Source: Colimorpha_A sp045593985 (lineage in GTDB: Bacteria > Bacillota > Clostridia > Oscillospirales > CAG-272). From it: a stretch of 64,000 bases of DNA. Position 1 is the stretch's first letter. The number at the start of each line of letters is the position of its first letter. The notes beneath the pieces are model-generated. The model did not search any database. It was not told the origin of the DNA and was given only the letters and a program-made list of their open reading frames with translations. Both the position numbers and the translations under genes were made by a program. Of this stretch, positions 49,317 through 58,685 are shown piece by piece. The stretch covers positions 1 through 64,000 of the forward strand of contig JAZNXR010000002.1 of NCBI GenBank assembly GCA_045593985.1, read 5' to 3'.

Positions 49317-49583
49317 ATGATACCGATAGGTTTGAACTGCAGCGCGAAAGCGCGGCAGTTCAAATTTGAAAGCTAAGCGAAAACGATTGATTATCGTTTT
49401 CGCAACGCTTTACACCGCAAAGCAAGGAGTATGCCAAGCCGAGCGTATCGAGGCGAAGGCAGACGACTATGCGACCGGCGAGTTATGGAGCCTCCAAAAA
49501 AGTCCTGCACGCTTTCGTGAACGGGATTTTTGGCGAGTAATAAGTAAGGTAGCTTTTCACCAGCGAAAAGCGTTTTATTATAG

Positions 49584-49612
49584 TTGACTATTAAGGAGTT
49601 TTGAGATATAAT
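49584..49612 (+). promoter_or_regulatory. Promoter of the 49637 gene
   Basis: TTGACT (49584-49589), 17 bases, TATAAT (49607-49612). It overlaps a TTG that could extend the next frame, so the ATG at 49637 must be the start. Confidence 0.75.
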
Positions 49613-49636
49613 AAAATCTGGAAGGACGGTGAAAAA

Positions 49637-49972
49637 ATGAAAAAACACACATTTTTATTCTCTCTGCTTTTTGCCGTTGCATACGCATTGTTACTGAGTC
49701 TTGGGACGGAATGTCTGTTCAAGTGTCTGGGATCGATTACCGGCACCGCAATGGGAGGCTTTTTTCCGAATTTGTATTGGTTTTCATTCATTCTCGGTAT
49801 TCTTTGCACAGCTGCACTTATTTTTACTGTGATATTTAATTACAACGTATCCGACAAATTGGGATACAATAAATATATATGGTGGCTGCAATCTTTTGCC
49901 GCTGCGGTCATTGCATTCTTTATGGTCGAGCCGTGGCAACGGCTCTTCGACTTCCTGCAAGAAACCTTATAA
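49637..49972 (+). CDS. Small three-helix membrane protein
   Basis: A 111-residue protein with three or four membrane helices (about 5-25, 42-64, 77-95), beginning MKKHTFLFSLLFAVAYALL and ending with the amphipathic WQRLFDFLQETL. AAGGA lies ten bases before the ATG. I do not recognise the family. It is monocistronic, with its own promoter and terminator. Confidence 0.7.
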   Translation: MKKHTFLFSLLFAVAYALLLSLGTECLFKCLGSITGTAMGGFFPNLYWFSFILGILCTAALIFTVIFNYNVSDKLGYNKYIWWLQSFAAAVIAFFMVEPWQRLFDFLQETL

Positions 49973-49978
49973 ATAAGT

Positions 49979-50010
49979 AAGCTCCGAGAGCATCGCTCTC
50001 GGAGCTTTTC
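49979..50010. terminator. Bidirectional terminator
   Basis: AAGCTCCGAGAGC, short loop, GCTCTCGGAGCTT, T-rich on both sides, between convergent genes. Confidence 0.88.
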
Positions 50011-50012
50011 TT

Positions 50013-50870
50013 TTACTGAACTGTTCCCGTGATAATGAGAACTGCTTCTCCGGGATCTGTGGTATAGGCGCCGGTTGCGGGATCGACAGTGAAGGTCGCC
50101 GCATCAACGGTGATTCGACCGGGCACGGTTGCAAATTCGCCAGTGCTTTCGTTATAGGTGTAATCCACGCCCTCTGTGAGAGCTACGCCGTTTAAGGTAA
50201 CGGACGTGATATTGAGGACAGGATCGAATACGTCGCTTACGCTGATATTATCGGTTGTCTCTGCTGCACCGTTACCGCTGTTGGTAACTGTTACGGTGTA
50301 GGTCAGAGGTGCGTTTGCGGTAACGGCATCGGGAGATATCTCCTTGATTACCGAAAGAAGCGGGCCGCTCTCGGCTGTAACCGTTTCACTTACGCTTATC
50401 GGAGTGGAAATGCCTGCGCCGCTCACCGTTGCGGTATTTACTATCGTGCCGTCAACGCTCGGAGGGGCAAAGCTCGTTGCATCCGCCGTATAGACGAGAA
50501 CGGCATTGCCGCCTGCGGGAACGGTAATTCCCGTTACGACAAGGGGCTGAGTTGACGCCACGGTGACGGGGCCGCTCGGAACGCCGTTAACGAAAAGCTG
50601 AGCCGAGCCTTCACGGTATGCGAGCGGAAATACGGTGTTCGTTCCGAACTCGTAGGCGCCGAGATCGTCGGTCACGGTTAATGCCGGCGACGGCGCATCG
50701 GAAAGATTCGTCAGTCCTATGACGTAGGTTATACCGTCCCCCTCACGGTAGGTATCGGTCGTTGCCGTCTTGGTCGCATTTATCGCCTCGAGCAGCTCGC
50801 CCGAAACGATATTCGAGGCTACCGTTCCACCCGAGTAGGTCAGAGTCGCCTGGTTAAAAAAGATTGCCAT
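50013..50870 (-). CDS. DUF11 domain protein without signal peptide
   Basis: A 285-residue Thr-, Val- and Ala-rich protein. The N-terminus MAIFFNQATLTYSGGT leads into a beta-domain, and residues ~165-285 form a DUF11-like conserved-repeat domain (LSVIKEISPDAVTANAPLTY, with TVTVTNSGNG after it). DUF11 domains usually occur in long surface proteins; here the protein is short and has no signal peptide, anchor or membrane helix. Similar short proteins occur in Clostridia, in my recollection, without known function. AGGAGG lies before the ATG. Confidence 0.8.
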   Translation of the reverse strand: MAIFFNQATLTYSGGTVASNIVSGELLEAINATKTATTDTYREGDGITYVIGLTNLSDAPSPALTVTDDLGAYEFGTNTVFPLAYREGSAQLFVNGVPSGPVTVASTQPLVVTGITVPAGGNAVLVYTADATSFAPPSVDGTIVNTATVSGAGISTPISVSETVTAESGPLLSVIKEISPDAVTANAPLTYTVTVTNSGNGAAETTDNISVSDVFDPVLNITSVTLNGVALTEGVDYTYNESTGEFATVPGRITVDAATFTVDPATGAYTTDPGEAVLIITGTVQ

Positions 50871-50973
50871 TTTGTTCCTCCTGTGTTTTCATTCTAACGA
50901 GGAGCATCTCTCCTCAAGGGCAGTATATGAATATTGCGGCAAAGTGACAAAGCGCTATTTTTTCTCTATTCTA

Positions 50974-51002
50974 TTGTATTTGATAAAGAATCGTGATATA
51001 AT
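50974..51002 (+). promoter_or_regulatory. Promoter of the metF operon
   Basis: TTGTAT (50974-50979), 17 bases, TATAAT (50997-51002) with an upstream TG. The RNA leader is only about 25 bases, too short for an S-box or T-box. Confidence 0.7.
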
Positions 51003-51034
51003 AACTTTATCTTACTAAAATGGGGTGCTATTTA

Positions 51035-51895
51035 ATGAAGGTAACAGATATAATAAAAGGCTCGAAGCCGAGCCTTTCCTTTGAGGTCTTCCCACCAAAA
51101 ACGACGGAGAATTTTAATTCCGTAATGTCGGCAGCATCCGAGATTGCCTCTCTTTCCCCGTCATACATAAGCGTAACCTACGGTGCAGGCGGAACGACAG
51201 CCTCATATACTGCGGAGATCGCAGAGAAAATCAATTGCCTCGGCGTGACTCCCGTTGCGCATTTGACCTGCGTTAACGCAACGAGGGAAAGCATCACCCA
51301 AAAGCTTACCGATCTGCGCTCCCGAGGAATTGAGAATATTCTTGCTCTCAGAGGTGACCTACCTGAGGGAATCACCCCCAACGCGCTGACGTATAAATAC
51401 GCATCCGATCTCGTTTCTGAAATAAAGGCCTTCGGCTCCTTTTGCATCGGCGGCGCATGCTATCCCGAATGTCATCCCGAAAGCGAGAATAGCTCGGCGG
51501 ATATTGAAGGTCTTAAAAGAAAGGTCGAAAACGGCTGTGAGTACCTGACGACACAGATGTTTTTTGATAACAACATTCTCTATAATTTCATGTATCGCCT
51601 GCTTCGTGCGGGAGTTGACGTGCCTGTTGTGGCGGGAATTATGCCCGTTACAAGCGCAAGTCAGATCAAGAGAATTTGCTCGATTTCAAAAAACGCCCTT
51701 CCGCAGAGATTCCTGCGGATCGTTGACCGTTACGGCGACAATCCATCTGCAATGCGTCAGGCAGGTATTGCTTTTGCGACGGAGCAGATCATCGATCTTT
51801 ACGCAAACGGCGTAAACGCCGTCCACGTCTACTCAATGAATAAGCCGGACATTGCTTCTGCAATTCAGAAAAACGTAAGCGAGATCATAAAATGA
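51035..51895 (+). CDS. metF: Methylenetetrahydrofolate reductase
   Basis: Reduces methylene-THF to methyl-THF, the methyl donor of MetH. 286 residues: PSLSFEVFPPKTTENFNS at the start, VTYGAGGTTASYT, ILALRGDLPEG, TQMFFDNNILYNF and the C-terminal VNAVHVYSMNKPD. Start at 51035 with GGGGTG; the upstream ATG at 51020 contains that site and lacks its own. First gene of the methionine operon; overlaps the next gene by four bases. Confidence 0.94.
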   Translation: MKVTDIIKGSKPSLSFEVFPPKTTENFNSVMSAASEIASLSPSYISVTYGAGGTTASYTAEIAEKINCLGVTPVAHLTCVNATRESITQKLTDLRSRGIENILALRGDLPEGITPNALTYKYASDLVSEIKAFGSFCIGGACYPECHPESENSSADIEGLKRKVENGCEYLTTQMFFDNNILYNFMYRLLRAGVDVPVVAGIMPVTSASQIKRICSISKNALPQRFLRIVDRYGDNPSAMRQAGIAFATEQIIDLYANGVNAVHVYSMNKPDIASAIQKNVSEIIK

Positions 51896-52458
51896 CAACC
51901 TATGGAAAGCTCGCAGCTCCGAAAATAAGCGAAACCGAGCTTCGCGCTCGGCTCGGCTGTCCTACCGAGAGCGTTATATTGATCCCGAAATGCAAAGAGG
52001 AGCTTGATAAGCAAGCTTCCGTGCGCTATGTCAGCAGAATTTGCGACATTCGGCATGGCGAAAACGGCATCGACCTCGGATTCGGGGAAATAAACTCCTT
52101 TATGCTTTCAAAAAATCTTGAGGGATGCAAGAGGGCGGCGGTATTTGCCGTCACGCTCGGAAGCGGTGTGGACAGACTGCTTATCAAGCTCGGCAAATTA
52201 AATCCGTCCGAGGCGTTCGTTGCCGATGCGATTGCATCTGCCTTGGCGGAGGCGGCTTGTGACGAGGCGGAAACGGTTATATTTGATGGGAAAAGCCATA
52301 CAAACCGAGTAAGCCCGGGCTACGGCGATTTGCCGCTTGAGCTTCAAAGACCGCTTCTTTCCTTTCTCGATGCCGAAAAAGCCGCAGGCATCACTCTGTC
52401 CCCGTCGCTTCTTATGACACCGACAAAATCAATTACAGCAATAGCCGGAATAAAATAA
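51892..52458 (+). CDS. Stand-alone methionine synthase reactivation protein
   Basis: 188 residues matching the SAM-binding activation domain that forms the C-terminus of E. coli MetH (Met_synt_B12). The family signature RVSPGYGDLPLELQ (about 142-155) is clear. It should help return oxidised cob(II)alamin in MetH to methylcobalamin using SAM and an electron donor. It overlaps metF and shares a base with metH, whose product lacks this domain, so the two proteins work as a split MetH. Confidence 0.92.
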   Translation: MTTYGKLAAPKISETELRARLGCPTESVILIPKCKEELDKQASVRYVSRICDIRHGENGIDLGFGEINSFMLSKNLEGCKRAAVFAVTLGSGVDRLLIKLGKLNPSEAFVADAIASALAEAACDEAETVIFDGKSHTNRVSPGYGDLPLELQRPLLSFLDAEKAAGITLSPSLLMTPTKSITAIAGIK

Positions 52459-54809
52459 TGAAAATTTTTAAAAACGACCTGAAAAGCAAAATACTCTTTT
52501 TCGACGGCGGCACAGGCACCGTCCTGCAATCGCTCTGCCTTGCGCCGGGTGAAGCTCCCGAAACCTGGAGTATAACGAACCGAAGCAAAATAGTTGCTCT
52601 CCATTCTGCCTATCTTAAGGCGGGGGCAAACATAATAAAGGCAAACACCTTCGGTATCAATCCGCTTAAATACGATAACTATGCCGAGCTGATCTCGGCA
52701 TCGCTTTCCTGCGCCCGTGAGGCGCTTAACGATTATCCCGATGCTTATCTTGCCTACGACCTTGGGCCTCTCGGACGGCTGCTTGAGCCGCTCGGAGATT
52801 TGCCGTTTGAGGATGCGGTAAAGGCTTTCTCCTCCTGCCTGAAATTGGCAAAGGAGGGTGGGTGTGACCTTATTCTCATTGAAACGATGTCCGACAGCTA
52901 CGAAACCAAGGCGGCGGTAATTGCCGCAAGGGAGACGACTGACCTGCCGATAGTCGTAACGAACGCCTACGGTGAGGACGGAAAGGTAATGACGGGCGCA
53001 GATGCCGAAACGATGTGCGCCCTTCTTGAGGGGCTTCGTGTTGATGCGCTCGGCGCAAACTGCTCGTTCGGCCCTGATATGATGCTTCCGATAGCCGAAA
53101 GGTTTCTTTCATATTCCTCCACCCCGATAGCTATGAATCCCAATGCAGGACTGCCTTCGGTTGTAGACGGTAAGACTGTATATTCTACTTCACCTGCCGA
53201 GTTCGCAAAGTATATTCGCCAAATGGCGGAAATGGGCGTAACACTTCTCGGTGGCTGCTGCGGAACGACTCCCGAGCATATTGCGGAGGCGGTGAAGGCG
53301 GTAAAGGACGTTTCCTTTGTCTATCCGAAAAAGAAAGGCACAACCGTCGTTTCCTCTTATGCAAGGACGGTAACGGTAGGAAATGATCCGATTCTTATCG
53401 GTGAAAGAATAAATCCCACGGGCAAGCCGAAATTAAAGGCGGCGCTTCGTGAGGGCGATATCGGTTACCTGCTTCTTGAAGCAAGCAGGGAAGAGGAGGC
53501 GGGCGCACATATTCTTGACGTAAACGTAGGGCTTCCCGATATTGACGAAGCGGAAATTATGGAAAGGGCAGTAAAGGAGCTTCAAAGCGTAACTGCGCTT
53601 CCCCTCCAGCTTGATTCCTCCGATCCGAATGTGCTTTGCCGTGCAATGCGAATATATAACGGCAAGCCGCTTGTAAATTCGGTAAACGGCGAAAGGGCGA
53701 AAATGGATGCTGTTTTCCCCCTCGTCAAAAAGTACGGCGGCACTGTCGTTGCTCTCACAATGGACGAAAACGGCATACCGGGCAGTGCTGACGGCAGGGC
53801 GGAAATTGCGCTGAAAATTGCCGCCGAAGCAGAAAAATACGGCATCGATAAAAAGGATATAATCGTCGATCCTCTTGCTCTTTCGGTTTCTGCCGATAAG
53901 GATAGCGCAAGAGTTACTCTCGATGCGGTAAGAAAAATTACCGCACTCGGCTTCCGTACAGTCCTCGGCGTATCGAATATTTCCTTCGGACTTCCCGAGC
54001 GTGACAGGATAAATTCATCGTTCTTTGCCCTTGCTCTTGAAAATGGGCTTTCAAGTGCGATAATGAATCCCTTCTCTGCGGCTATGCTCAATACCTATTA
54101 CTCCTTCAGGGTGCTGAACGGTCTTGATAACGGTTGTATCGACTACATTTCCTACGCAGATAAAACGAAGGTTGAATCAGAAGCCAAGCCCCAAGCCGAC
54201 CTGACTCTTTCCTATTGCATACTGAAGGGAATGGCAAAGGAGGCGACCGAGCTTGCATCGAAGATCACCTCCGATCCCCTCGGCGTAATAAACCGTGAGA
54301 TCATACCTGCCCTGAACGAGATCGGAGCGCAGTTTGAAGAAAAGAAGGCGTATCTGCCCCAGCTTCTCATGAGTGCAGATGCGGCAAGCGGAGCAATATC
54401 GGAGCTGAAACGCCTGATGCCGAGCTCCTCCGAGAACAGCCGTCGAGCCGTGATCTTGGCTACCGTCAAGGGCGATATTCACGATATAGGCAAGAATATC
54501 GTCAAGGTGCTTCTCGAAAGCTACGGCTTCAAGGTGTATGACCTCGGACGTGACGTTTCTCCCGAAGCAGTCCTTGAAGCGGTAAAAAATACAGGCTGCA
54601 GGCTCGTAGGCCTGAGCGCACTTATGACAACGACCGTTCCGAGTATGGAAGAAACCGTTTCGCTTCTTCACTCATACGATTCGGAAATCAAGGTAATGGT
54701 CGGAGGCGCGGTGCTTAACGGGGAATATGCTAAGATGATCGGCGCTGATAAATACTCGCCCGATGCAATGGGCGCAGTAAGATTTGCCGAAGAATTTTAC
54801 GGAGAATAA
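52458..54809 (+). CDS. metH: Cobalamin-dependent methionine synthase (without activation domain)
   Basis: Moves a methyl group from methyl-THF to homocysteine through cobalamin. 783 residues in order: homocysteine domain with zinc ligands in GANCSFGP (about 200) and GGCCGTT (about 264); pterin-binding domain (about 300-560) with LIGERINPTGKPKLK; the B12 cap and the B12-binding domain with DIHDIGKN (about 672-679). The full-length E. coli enzyme has about 1220 residues; the missing C-terminal part is encoded by the previous gene. Confidence 0.96.
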   Translation: MKIFKNDLKSKILFFDGGTGTVLQSLCLAPGEAPETWSITNRSKIVALHSAYLKAGANIIKANTFGINPLKYDNYAELISASLSCAREALNDYPDAYLAYDLGPLGRLLEPLGDLPFEDAVKAFSSCLKLAKEGGCDLILIETMSDSYETKAAVIAARETTDLPIVVTNAYGEDGKVMTGADAETMCALLEGLRVDALGANCSFGPDMMLPIAERFLSYSSTPIAMNPNAGLPSVVDGKTVYSTSPAEFAKYIRQMAEMGVTLLGGCCGTTPEHIAEAVKAVKDVSFVYPKKKGTTVVSSYARTVTVGNDPILIGERINPTGKPKLKAALREGDIGYLLLEASREEEAGAHILDVNVGLPDIDEAEIMERAVKELQSVTALPLQLDSSDPNVLCRAMRIYNGKPLVNSVNGERAKMDAVFPLVKKYGGTVVALTMDENGIPGSADGRAEIALKIAAEAEKYGIDKKDIIVDPLALSVSADKDSARVTLDAVRKITALGFRTVLGVSNISFGLPERDRINSSFFALALENGLSSAIMNPFSAAMLNTYYSFRVLNGLDNGCIDYISYADKTKVESEAKPQADLTLSYCILKGMAKEATELASKITSDPLGVINREIIPALNEIGAQFEEKKAYLPQLLMSADAASGAISELKRLMPSSSENSRRAVILATVKGDIHDIGKNIVKVLLESYGFKVYDLGRDVSPEAVLEAVKNTGCRLVGLSALMTTTVPSMEETVSLLHSYDSEIKVMVGGAVLNGEYAKMIGADKYSPDAMGAVRFAEEFYGE

Positions 54810-54810
54810 T

Positions 54811-55719
54811 ATGAAAATACACGAAAGCATAGCAGATACGGTCGGCAAAACGCCGCTTGTTAAGCTATCAAGATTTTTTAGTCAAGGAAATCTCATAGCG
54901 AAGCTCGAATCCTTCAATCCCGCAGGAAGCGCAAAGGATAGAGTTGCTGCCGAGATGATCGGGGATGCGGAGAAAAGAGGCATACTCAAAAGCGGCTCGG
55001 TCATAATAGAGCCGACAAGCGGAAACACGGGAATAGGCCTTGCCGCAGTCGGCGCATCGAAGGGCTATAAGGTGATTCTAACTATGCCCGATACTATGAG
55101 CGTCGAGCGCAGAAGGCTGCTTGCCGCTTACGGCGCAGAAATCGTTTTAACCGACGGCAAGCTCGGCATGGCAGGCGCAATTGCGGAGGCGGAGCGCATA
55201 GCGGCAGAGCATGAAAATTCCTTCATAGCAGGTCAGTTCGACAATCCCTCAAACCCCGATGCGCATTATAAAACGACAGGCCCCGAAATTTGGGAGGATA
55301 CTGACGGCAAAGTTGATATTTTCGTTGCCGGAATAGGCACGGGTGGCACTCTTTCGGGCACGGGAAAATATCTTAAAGAAAAAAATCCCGACATTAAAAT
55401 AGTCGGAATCGAACCGTCCTCCTCTCCGCTTATAACCGAGGGCAAATCAGGCCCTCACGGGCTTCAGGGAATCGGCGCAAACTTCGTGCCGAAAAATTAT
55501 GACGCTTCGATCTGTGACGAGGTTGTTACCGTAAGTGAGGACGATGCCTTTGCCACCGCAAGAGAGCTATCACGCAAGGAGGGGATCCTATCGGGAATCA
55601 GCTCAGGTGCTGCCCTCTTTGCCGCATCAAGGATTGCTGCCGAAAACCCCGATAAAACGGTCGTGGTGCTTCTGCCCGACAGCGGCGAGCGCTATCTTTC
55701 AACAGGAATATTTGATTAA
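54811..55719 (+). CDS. cysK: Cysteine synthase
   Basis: Makes cysteine from O-acetylserine and sulfide. 302 residues; the PLP lysine is Lys42 in FNPAGSAKDRVA, with PTSGNTGIGLA and GIGTGGTLSGTGKYL as the PLP-phosphate and substrate loops. ATG at 54811 with GGAG; in-frame codons upstream lie inside metH. It is one base after the metH stop. Confidence 0.95.
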   Translation: MKIHESIADTVGKTPLVKLSRFFSQGNLIAKLESFNPAGSAKDRVAAEMIGDAEKRGILKSGSVIIEPTSGNTGIGLAAVGASKGYKVILTMPDTMSVERRRLLAAYGAEIVLTDGKLGMAGAIAEAERIAAEHENSFIAGQFDNPSNPDAHYKTTGPEIWEDTDGKVDIFVAGIGTGGTLSGTGKYLKEKNPDIKIVGIEPSSSPLITEGKSGPHGLQGIGANFVPKNYDASICDEVVTVSEDDAFATARELSRKEGILSGISSGAALFAASRIAAENPDKTVVVLLPDSGERYLSTGIFD

Positions 55720-55723
55720 ACAA

Positions 55724-55759
55724 AAAACCGCCCCGAAATTATCGGGGCGGTTTTATTTT
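55724..55759 (+). terminator. Terminator of the metF-cysK operon
   Basis: AAAACCGCCCCGA, short loop, TCGGGGCGGTTTT, then ATTTTT. Confidence 0.9.
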
Positions 55760-55777
55760 TGCTTTTATACTCGTTAA

Positions 55778-56959
55778 TTATTTCTTGCCTTTGCTGCCGC
55801 CGTAAGTGCCTGCGGTGTCGGCAAAGACAGCCTTTACGCCGTCCTTTTTGCGTGAGGTCTTTACTCGCTTCATAAGCTCCTCGTAGTAAAGATCCTCGTC
55901 GATAGGAAGCTCAACGGCCTTGCCGAGGAAGGCGGAAAGATGCATCGCATTTGAAAGCATAAGTCCGTTTATACCCTCGCTGCCGTGTGCAACAAGCTTG
56001 CCTCCGCGAAGGATCGCATCAGCCCAAGCGTTAAGAACACCTACGTGCTGGGGATTGAGTCCGTCTGTTTCGACCTCCTTGACGTTGCCGACAAGGTGTC
56101 CGAACACCTCGGTATTCGTTGCAGAGAATTCAGGCTCGCTCATTTCGTATTCGTCCATAATGAGCTTGCCGTCCTCAACGACAAATTTTGCCTTATCCAT
56201 CTGGATCTCAAGGCGATTCGTTCCTTTTCCGTCACCAGTTGTCGTAACGAAAACACCGGTTGCGCCGTTTTCATATTCAACGTAGGTCGTAACATCGTCC
56301 TCGACCTCTATATCGTGCCACTTGCCGAAATGGAGATGTGCCTGCACCTTGACGGGCATGCCGCAGATCCACTGCCAAAGGTCAAGCTGATGAGGACACT
56401 GATTAAGGAGAACGCCTCCGCCCTCGCCCGACCAGGTCGCACGCCATCCGCCCGAATTGTAGTATGCCTGAGGGCGATACCAGTTCGTTATTATCCAGTT
56501 TGTACGGCGAATCCTTCCGTACTCACCGCTTTGAACAAGCTCACGAAGTTTGCGGTACAGGCAGTTCGTTCTCTGATTGAACATCATACCGAAAATGACC
56601 TCGGGATGCTTTTCTGCAACCTCATTCATTTCTCTTGCCTGCTTTGTGTAAACTCCTGCGGGCTTTTCGACCATAACGTGAACGCCGTTTTCAAGACAGG
56701 TGATGGCGAATTTCGCATGATCGTAGTGAGGAACGGCAACGATAACCGCATCGACCGTTCCGCTTTTTATCATTTCGTCACCGTCGGAAAAATACTTAAC
56801 GTCCTCGCCGTAGGCTTCCTTTGCCCAAGTCAGGCGGTCGGGATCGTTATCCGCAATTGCCGAAAGAATGAAGTCGGGGCAGCTGCCCTTAAGAATGTTT
56901 GACGCATGGCCTGTTCCCATGTTGCCGATGCCGATTATACCAAGTCTGATCTTTTCCAT
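55778..56959 (-). CDS. Gfo/Idh/MocA family oxidoreductase
   Basis: A 393-residue NAD(P)-dependent dehydrogenase for sugars or cyclitols. The Rossmann start is LGIIGIGNMGTGHASNIL, the signature is MVEKPAGVYTKQA (about 95-107), and the catalytic-type His lies in LNQCPHQLDLWQW. Family members oxidise sugars, inositols or glycosides. It is last in an operon with two TIM-barrel epimerases (12 bases after the first one), under the promoter at 58588. Confidence 0.9.
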   Translation of the reverse strand: MEKIRLGIIGIGNMGTGHASNILKGSCPDFILSAIADNDPDRLTWAKEAYGEDVKYFSDGDEMIKSGTVDAVIVAVPHYDHAKFAITCLENGVHVMVEKPAGVYTKQAREMNEVAEKHPEVIFGMMFNQRTNCLYRKLRELVQSGEYGRIRRTNWIITNWYRPQAYYNSGGWRATWSGEGGGVLLNQCPHQLDLWQWICGMPVKVQAHLHFGKWHDIEVEDDVTTYVEYENGATGVFVTTTGDGKGTNRLEIQMDKAKFVVEDGKLIMDEYEMSEPEFSATNTEVFGHLVGNVKEVETDGLNPQHVGVLNAWADAILRGGKLVAHGSEGINGLMLSNAMHLSAFLGKAVELPIDEDLYYEELMKRVKTSRKKDGVKAVFADTAGTYGGSKGKK

Positions 56960-56971
56960 GATCTCACCTCG

Positions 56972-57724
56972 TTAATTAAATCCGCAAGCCTTAAGATACT
57001 CGTAGCTGCGTTTCAGACACTCAAAGGGATCCTCGCCGTAGCAGTTATCCTGCTCAACGACCATATATTCCGTTCCCGCCGCTTCAGCCATGCTGAATAC
57101 ACGGTCAAAGTTGATGTTTCCTTCGCCTATAACCGCCATTTTTTGCTCGTAAGCACAGTCTTTAAGATGAATAACGGGAACTCTGCCGGAAAGAATCCCG
57201 ATCCATTCCGCAGGATCTGCACCGGCTACCTGCGCCCAGTAGGTGTCGAGGGTGAAGCCCATAAGCTCCTTCGGCATTTCCTCTGCAAGCATTTCCATGA
57301 CCGTCTTGCCCCCGAGCTTCTTAAACTCTGCTGCGTGATTGTGATACATGAAATATTTGCCGTTTTCGTGGAAAACCTTTGCGGGCTCAAGATAAGTCCG
57401 AACGAACTCGGGAACGCGCGCTTCGCCGCCCTCGTTGCTGAAGCCGAACCAACCAAGACCAATGCGGTTACAAGAAAGAATATCGTGATCGCGCGCGACC
57501 TCTGCCGCCTTGGTCTGGATTCTTTCGGCTGCGATGTGAGTAAGCACGCATTTAAGACCGAGAGAGTCAAGCTCTGCCTTCATTTCAGAAGGATCGTACT
57601 CGCAAACTCCCGAAAGCTGTACCGTTGTATAGCCGATGTCCGCAACCTTTTTCAGCGACTCGAAAAGCCCCTCCTTTGTTTTGCAGAAATCACGAACGGT
57701 ATAAAACTGTGCGCCTATTTTCAT
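56972..57724 (-). CDS. Sugar phosphate isomerase/epimerase-like TIM barrel protein
   Basis: A 250-residue member of the xylose-isomerase-like TIM-barrel superfamily. It starts KIGAQFYTVRDFCKTKEGLF and has YHNHAAEF, TLDTYWAQVAG, IHLKDC and VVEQDNC, giving the metal ligands of this branch. Probable partner of the oxidoreductase; substrate unknown. Its start overlaps the previous gene's stop by one base. Confidence 0.88.
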   Translation of the reverse strand: MKIGAQFYTVRDFCKTKEGLFESLKKVADIGYTTVQLSGVCEYDPSEMKAELDSLGLKCVLTHIAAERIQTKAAEVARDHDILSCNRIGLGWFGFSNEGGEARVPEFVRTYLEPAKVFHENGKYFMYHNHAAEFKKLGGKTVMEMLAEEMPKELMGFTLDTYWAQVAGADPAEWIGILSGRVPVIHLKDCAYEQKMAVIGEGNINFDRVFSMAEAAGTEYMVVEQDNCYGEDPFECLKRSYEYLKACGFN

Positions 57725-58569
57725 TACCTTATCCTCCCGATAATTTTATCAAATGCCGTTACTGCGGCATCAAATGCAGTATCTGCGTCCGAGAAAGAGA
57801 AAAGTCCGATGTTGCTTCTTTCGCCATCTCTTTCAAGACCGGCAAGCCCGTCAAATTCAACGAGATGCGGCTCAAGCGTAAAGTCGGTTTTTCCGCTTCT
57901 TATAAGGTCGGAAACGACCTCGGCGATCCTTCCGTCTCCGTAGCCTGCAGGAACGATTGCGCCGTCGGCTCTCGAATCCTTTACGTGCATATATTCAATA
58001 TAATTTTTCAGCTTGTTATACGCCTCGATGGGGTTAACGCCGCATTGAACGAAGTTTGCAGGATCAAATATCGCCTTGATCTTCGGAATGCTCTTGAAAA
58101 TAGTCACGGCCCTGTCCGGGGCATCTCCGTAAAGCCCCTTCTCGTTTTCACAGCAAAGGGTAATTCCGCTTCCCCTCGAAGCAGAAACGAGAGCATTCAA
58201 TCTTTCAAGTACCTTGTCGGTGCAGGCATCGGGATCTCCGACGGTATAAAACGAGAAAATTCTCATATTTTTTGCGCCGAGGATCTTTGCAAGCTCAAGA
58301 ATGTGCCTGAACTTTTCAAGATGCGTATCAAAATCGTCGTCAATACTGATCTTGCCTATCGGAGAGCCGATCGAGAAAACCGAAAGCCCGTGCTTGTCAA
58401 GCTTGCTCTTTACCTCGTGTGCCTTTTCGACTGTAATATCGGCAATATTCGTCCCGTCAACTCCTCGGATCTCCAAGCCGTCAAGACCGTTGCGCAGAAG
58501 GGCGTCGATCTGACCGTCAATGCTCGCACTCGCCTCGTCAGCGAAGGCGTATAGCTTTAAATTATCCAT
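57724..58569 (-). CDS. Sugar phosphate isomerase/epimerase-like TIM barrel protein
   Basis: A 281-residue TIM-barrel protein, first gene of the operon with the previous two. Metal-site residues are seen in LCCENEKG (Glu), AIFDPANFVQCG (Asp), YMHVKDS (His) and LEPHLVEF (Glu). It is a different branch from its neighbour at 56972. AGGTGAGA precedes the ATG. Confidence 0.88.
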   Translation of the reverse strand: MDNLKLYAFADEASASIDGQIDALLRNGLDGLEIRGVDGTNIADITVEKAHEVKSKLDKHGLSVFSIGSPIGKISIDDDFDTHLEKFRHILELAKILGAKNMRIFSFYTVGDPDACTDKVLERLNALVSASRGSGITLCCENEKGLYGDAPDRAVTIFKSIPKIKAIFDPANFVQCGVNPIEAYNKLKNYIEYMHVKDSRADGAIVPAGYGDGRIAEVVSDLIRSGKTDFTLEPHLVEFDGLAGLERDGERSNIGLFSFSDADTAFDAAVTAFDKIIGRIR

Positions 58570-58587
58570 ATTCTCACCTCACTGTAT

Positions 58588-58616
58588 ATTGTATAATAAG
58601 CCAAAAATAAATACAA
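58588..58616 (-). promoter_or_regulatory. Promoter of the TIM-barrel/oxidoreductase operon
   Basis: On the minus strand TTGTAT (58611-58616), 17 bases, TACAAT (58588-58593). Confidence 0.6.
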
Positions 58617-58639
58617 TTACCCTAAAAATCAAAAAAACA

Positions 58640-58668
58640 TTGCATTTAGGACTTTATTGCTTTATAAT
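58640..58668 (+). promoter_or_regulatory. Promoter of the araC-type gene
   Basis: TTGCAT (58640-58645), 17 bases, TATAAT (58663-58668), back to back with the operon promoter, so a regulator bound here could control both. Confidence 0.65.
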
Positions 58669-58685
58669 AAATGTGAGGTGATGTT

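Noticed and set aside
50930..51034. SAM riboswitch or T-box before metF
   Set aside because: The promoter leaves a leader of about 25 bases with no S-box or T-box motif.
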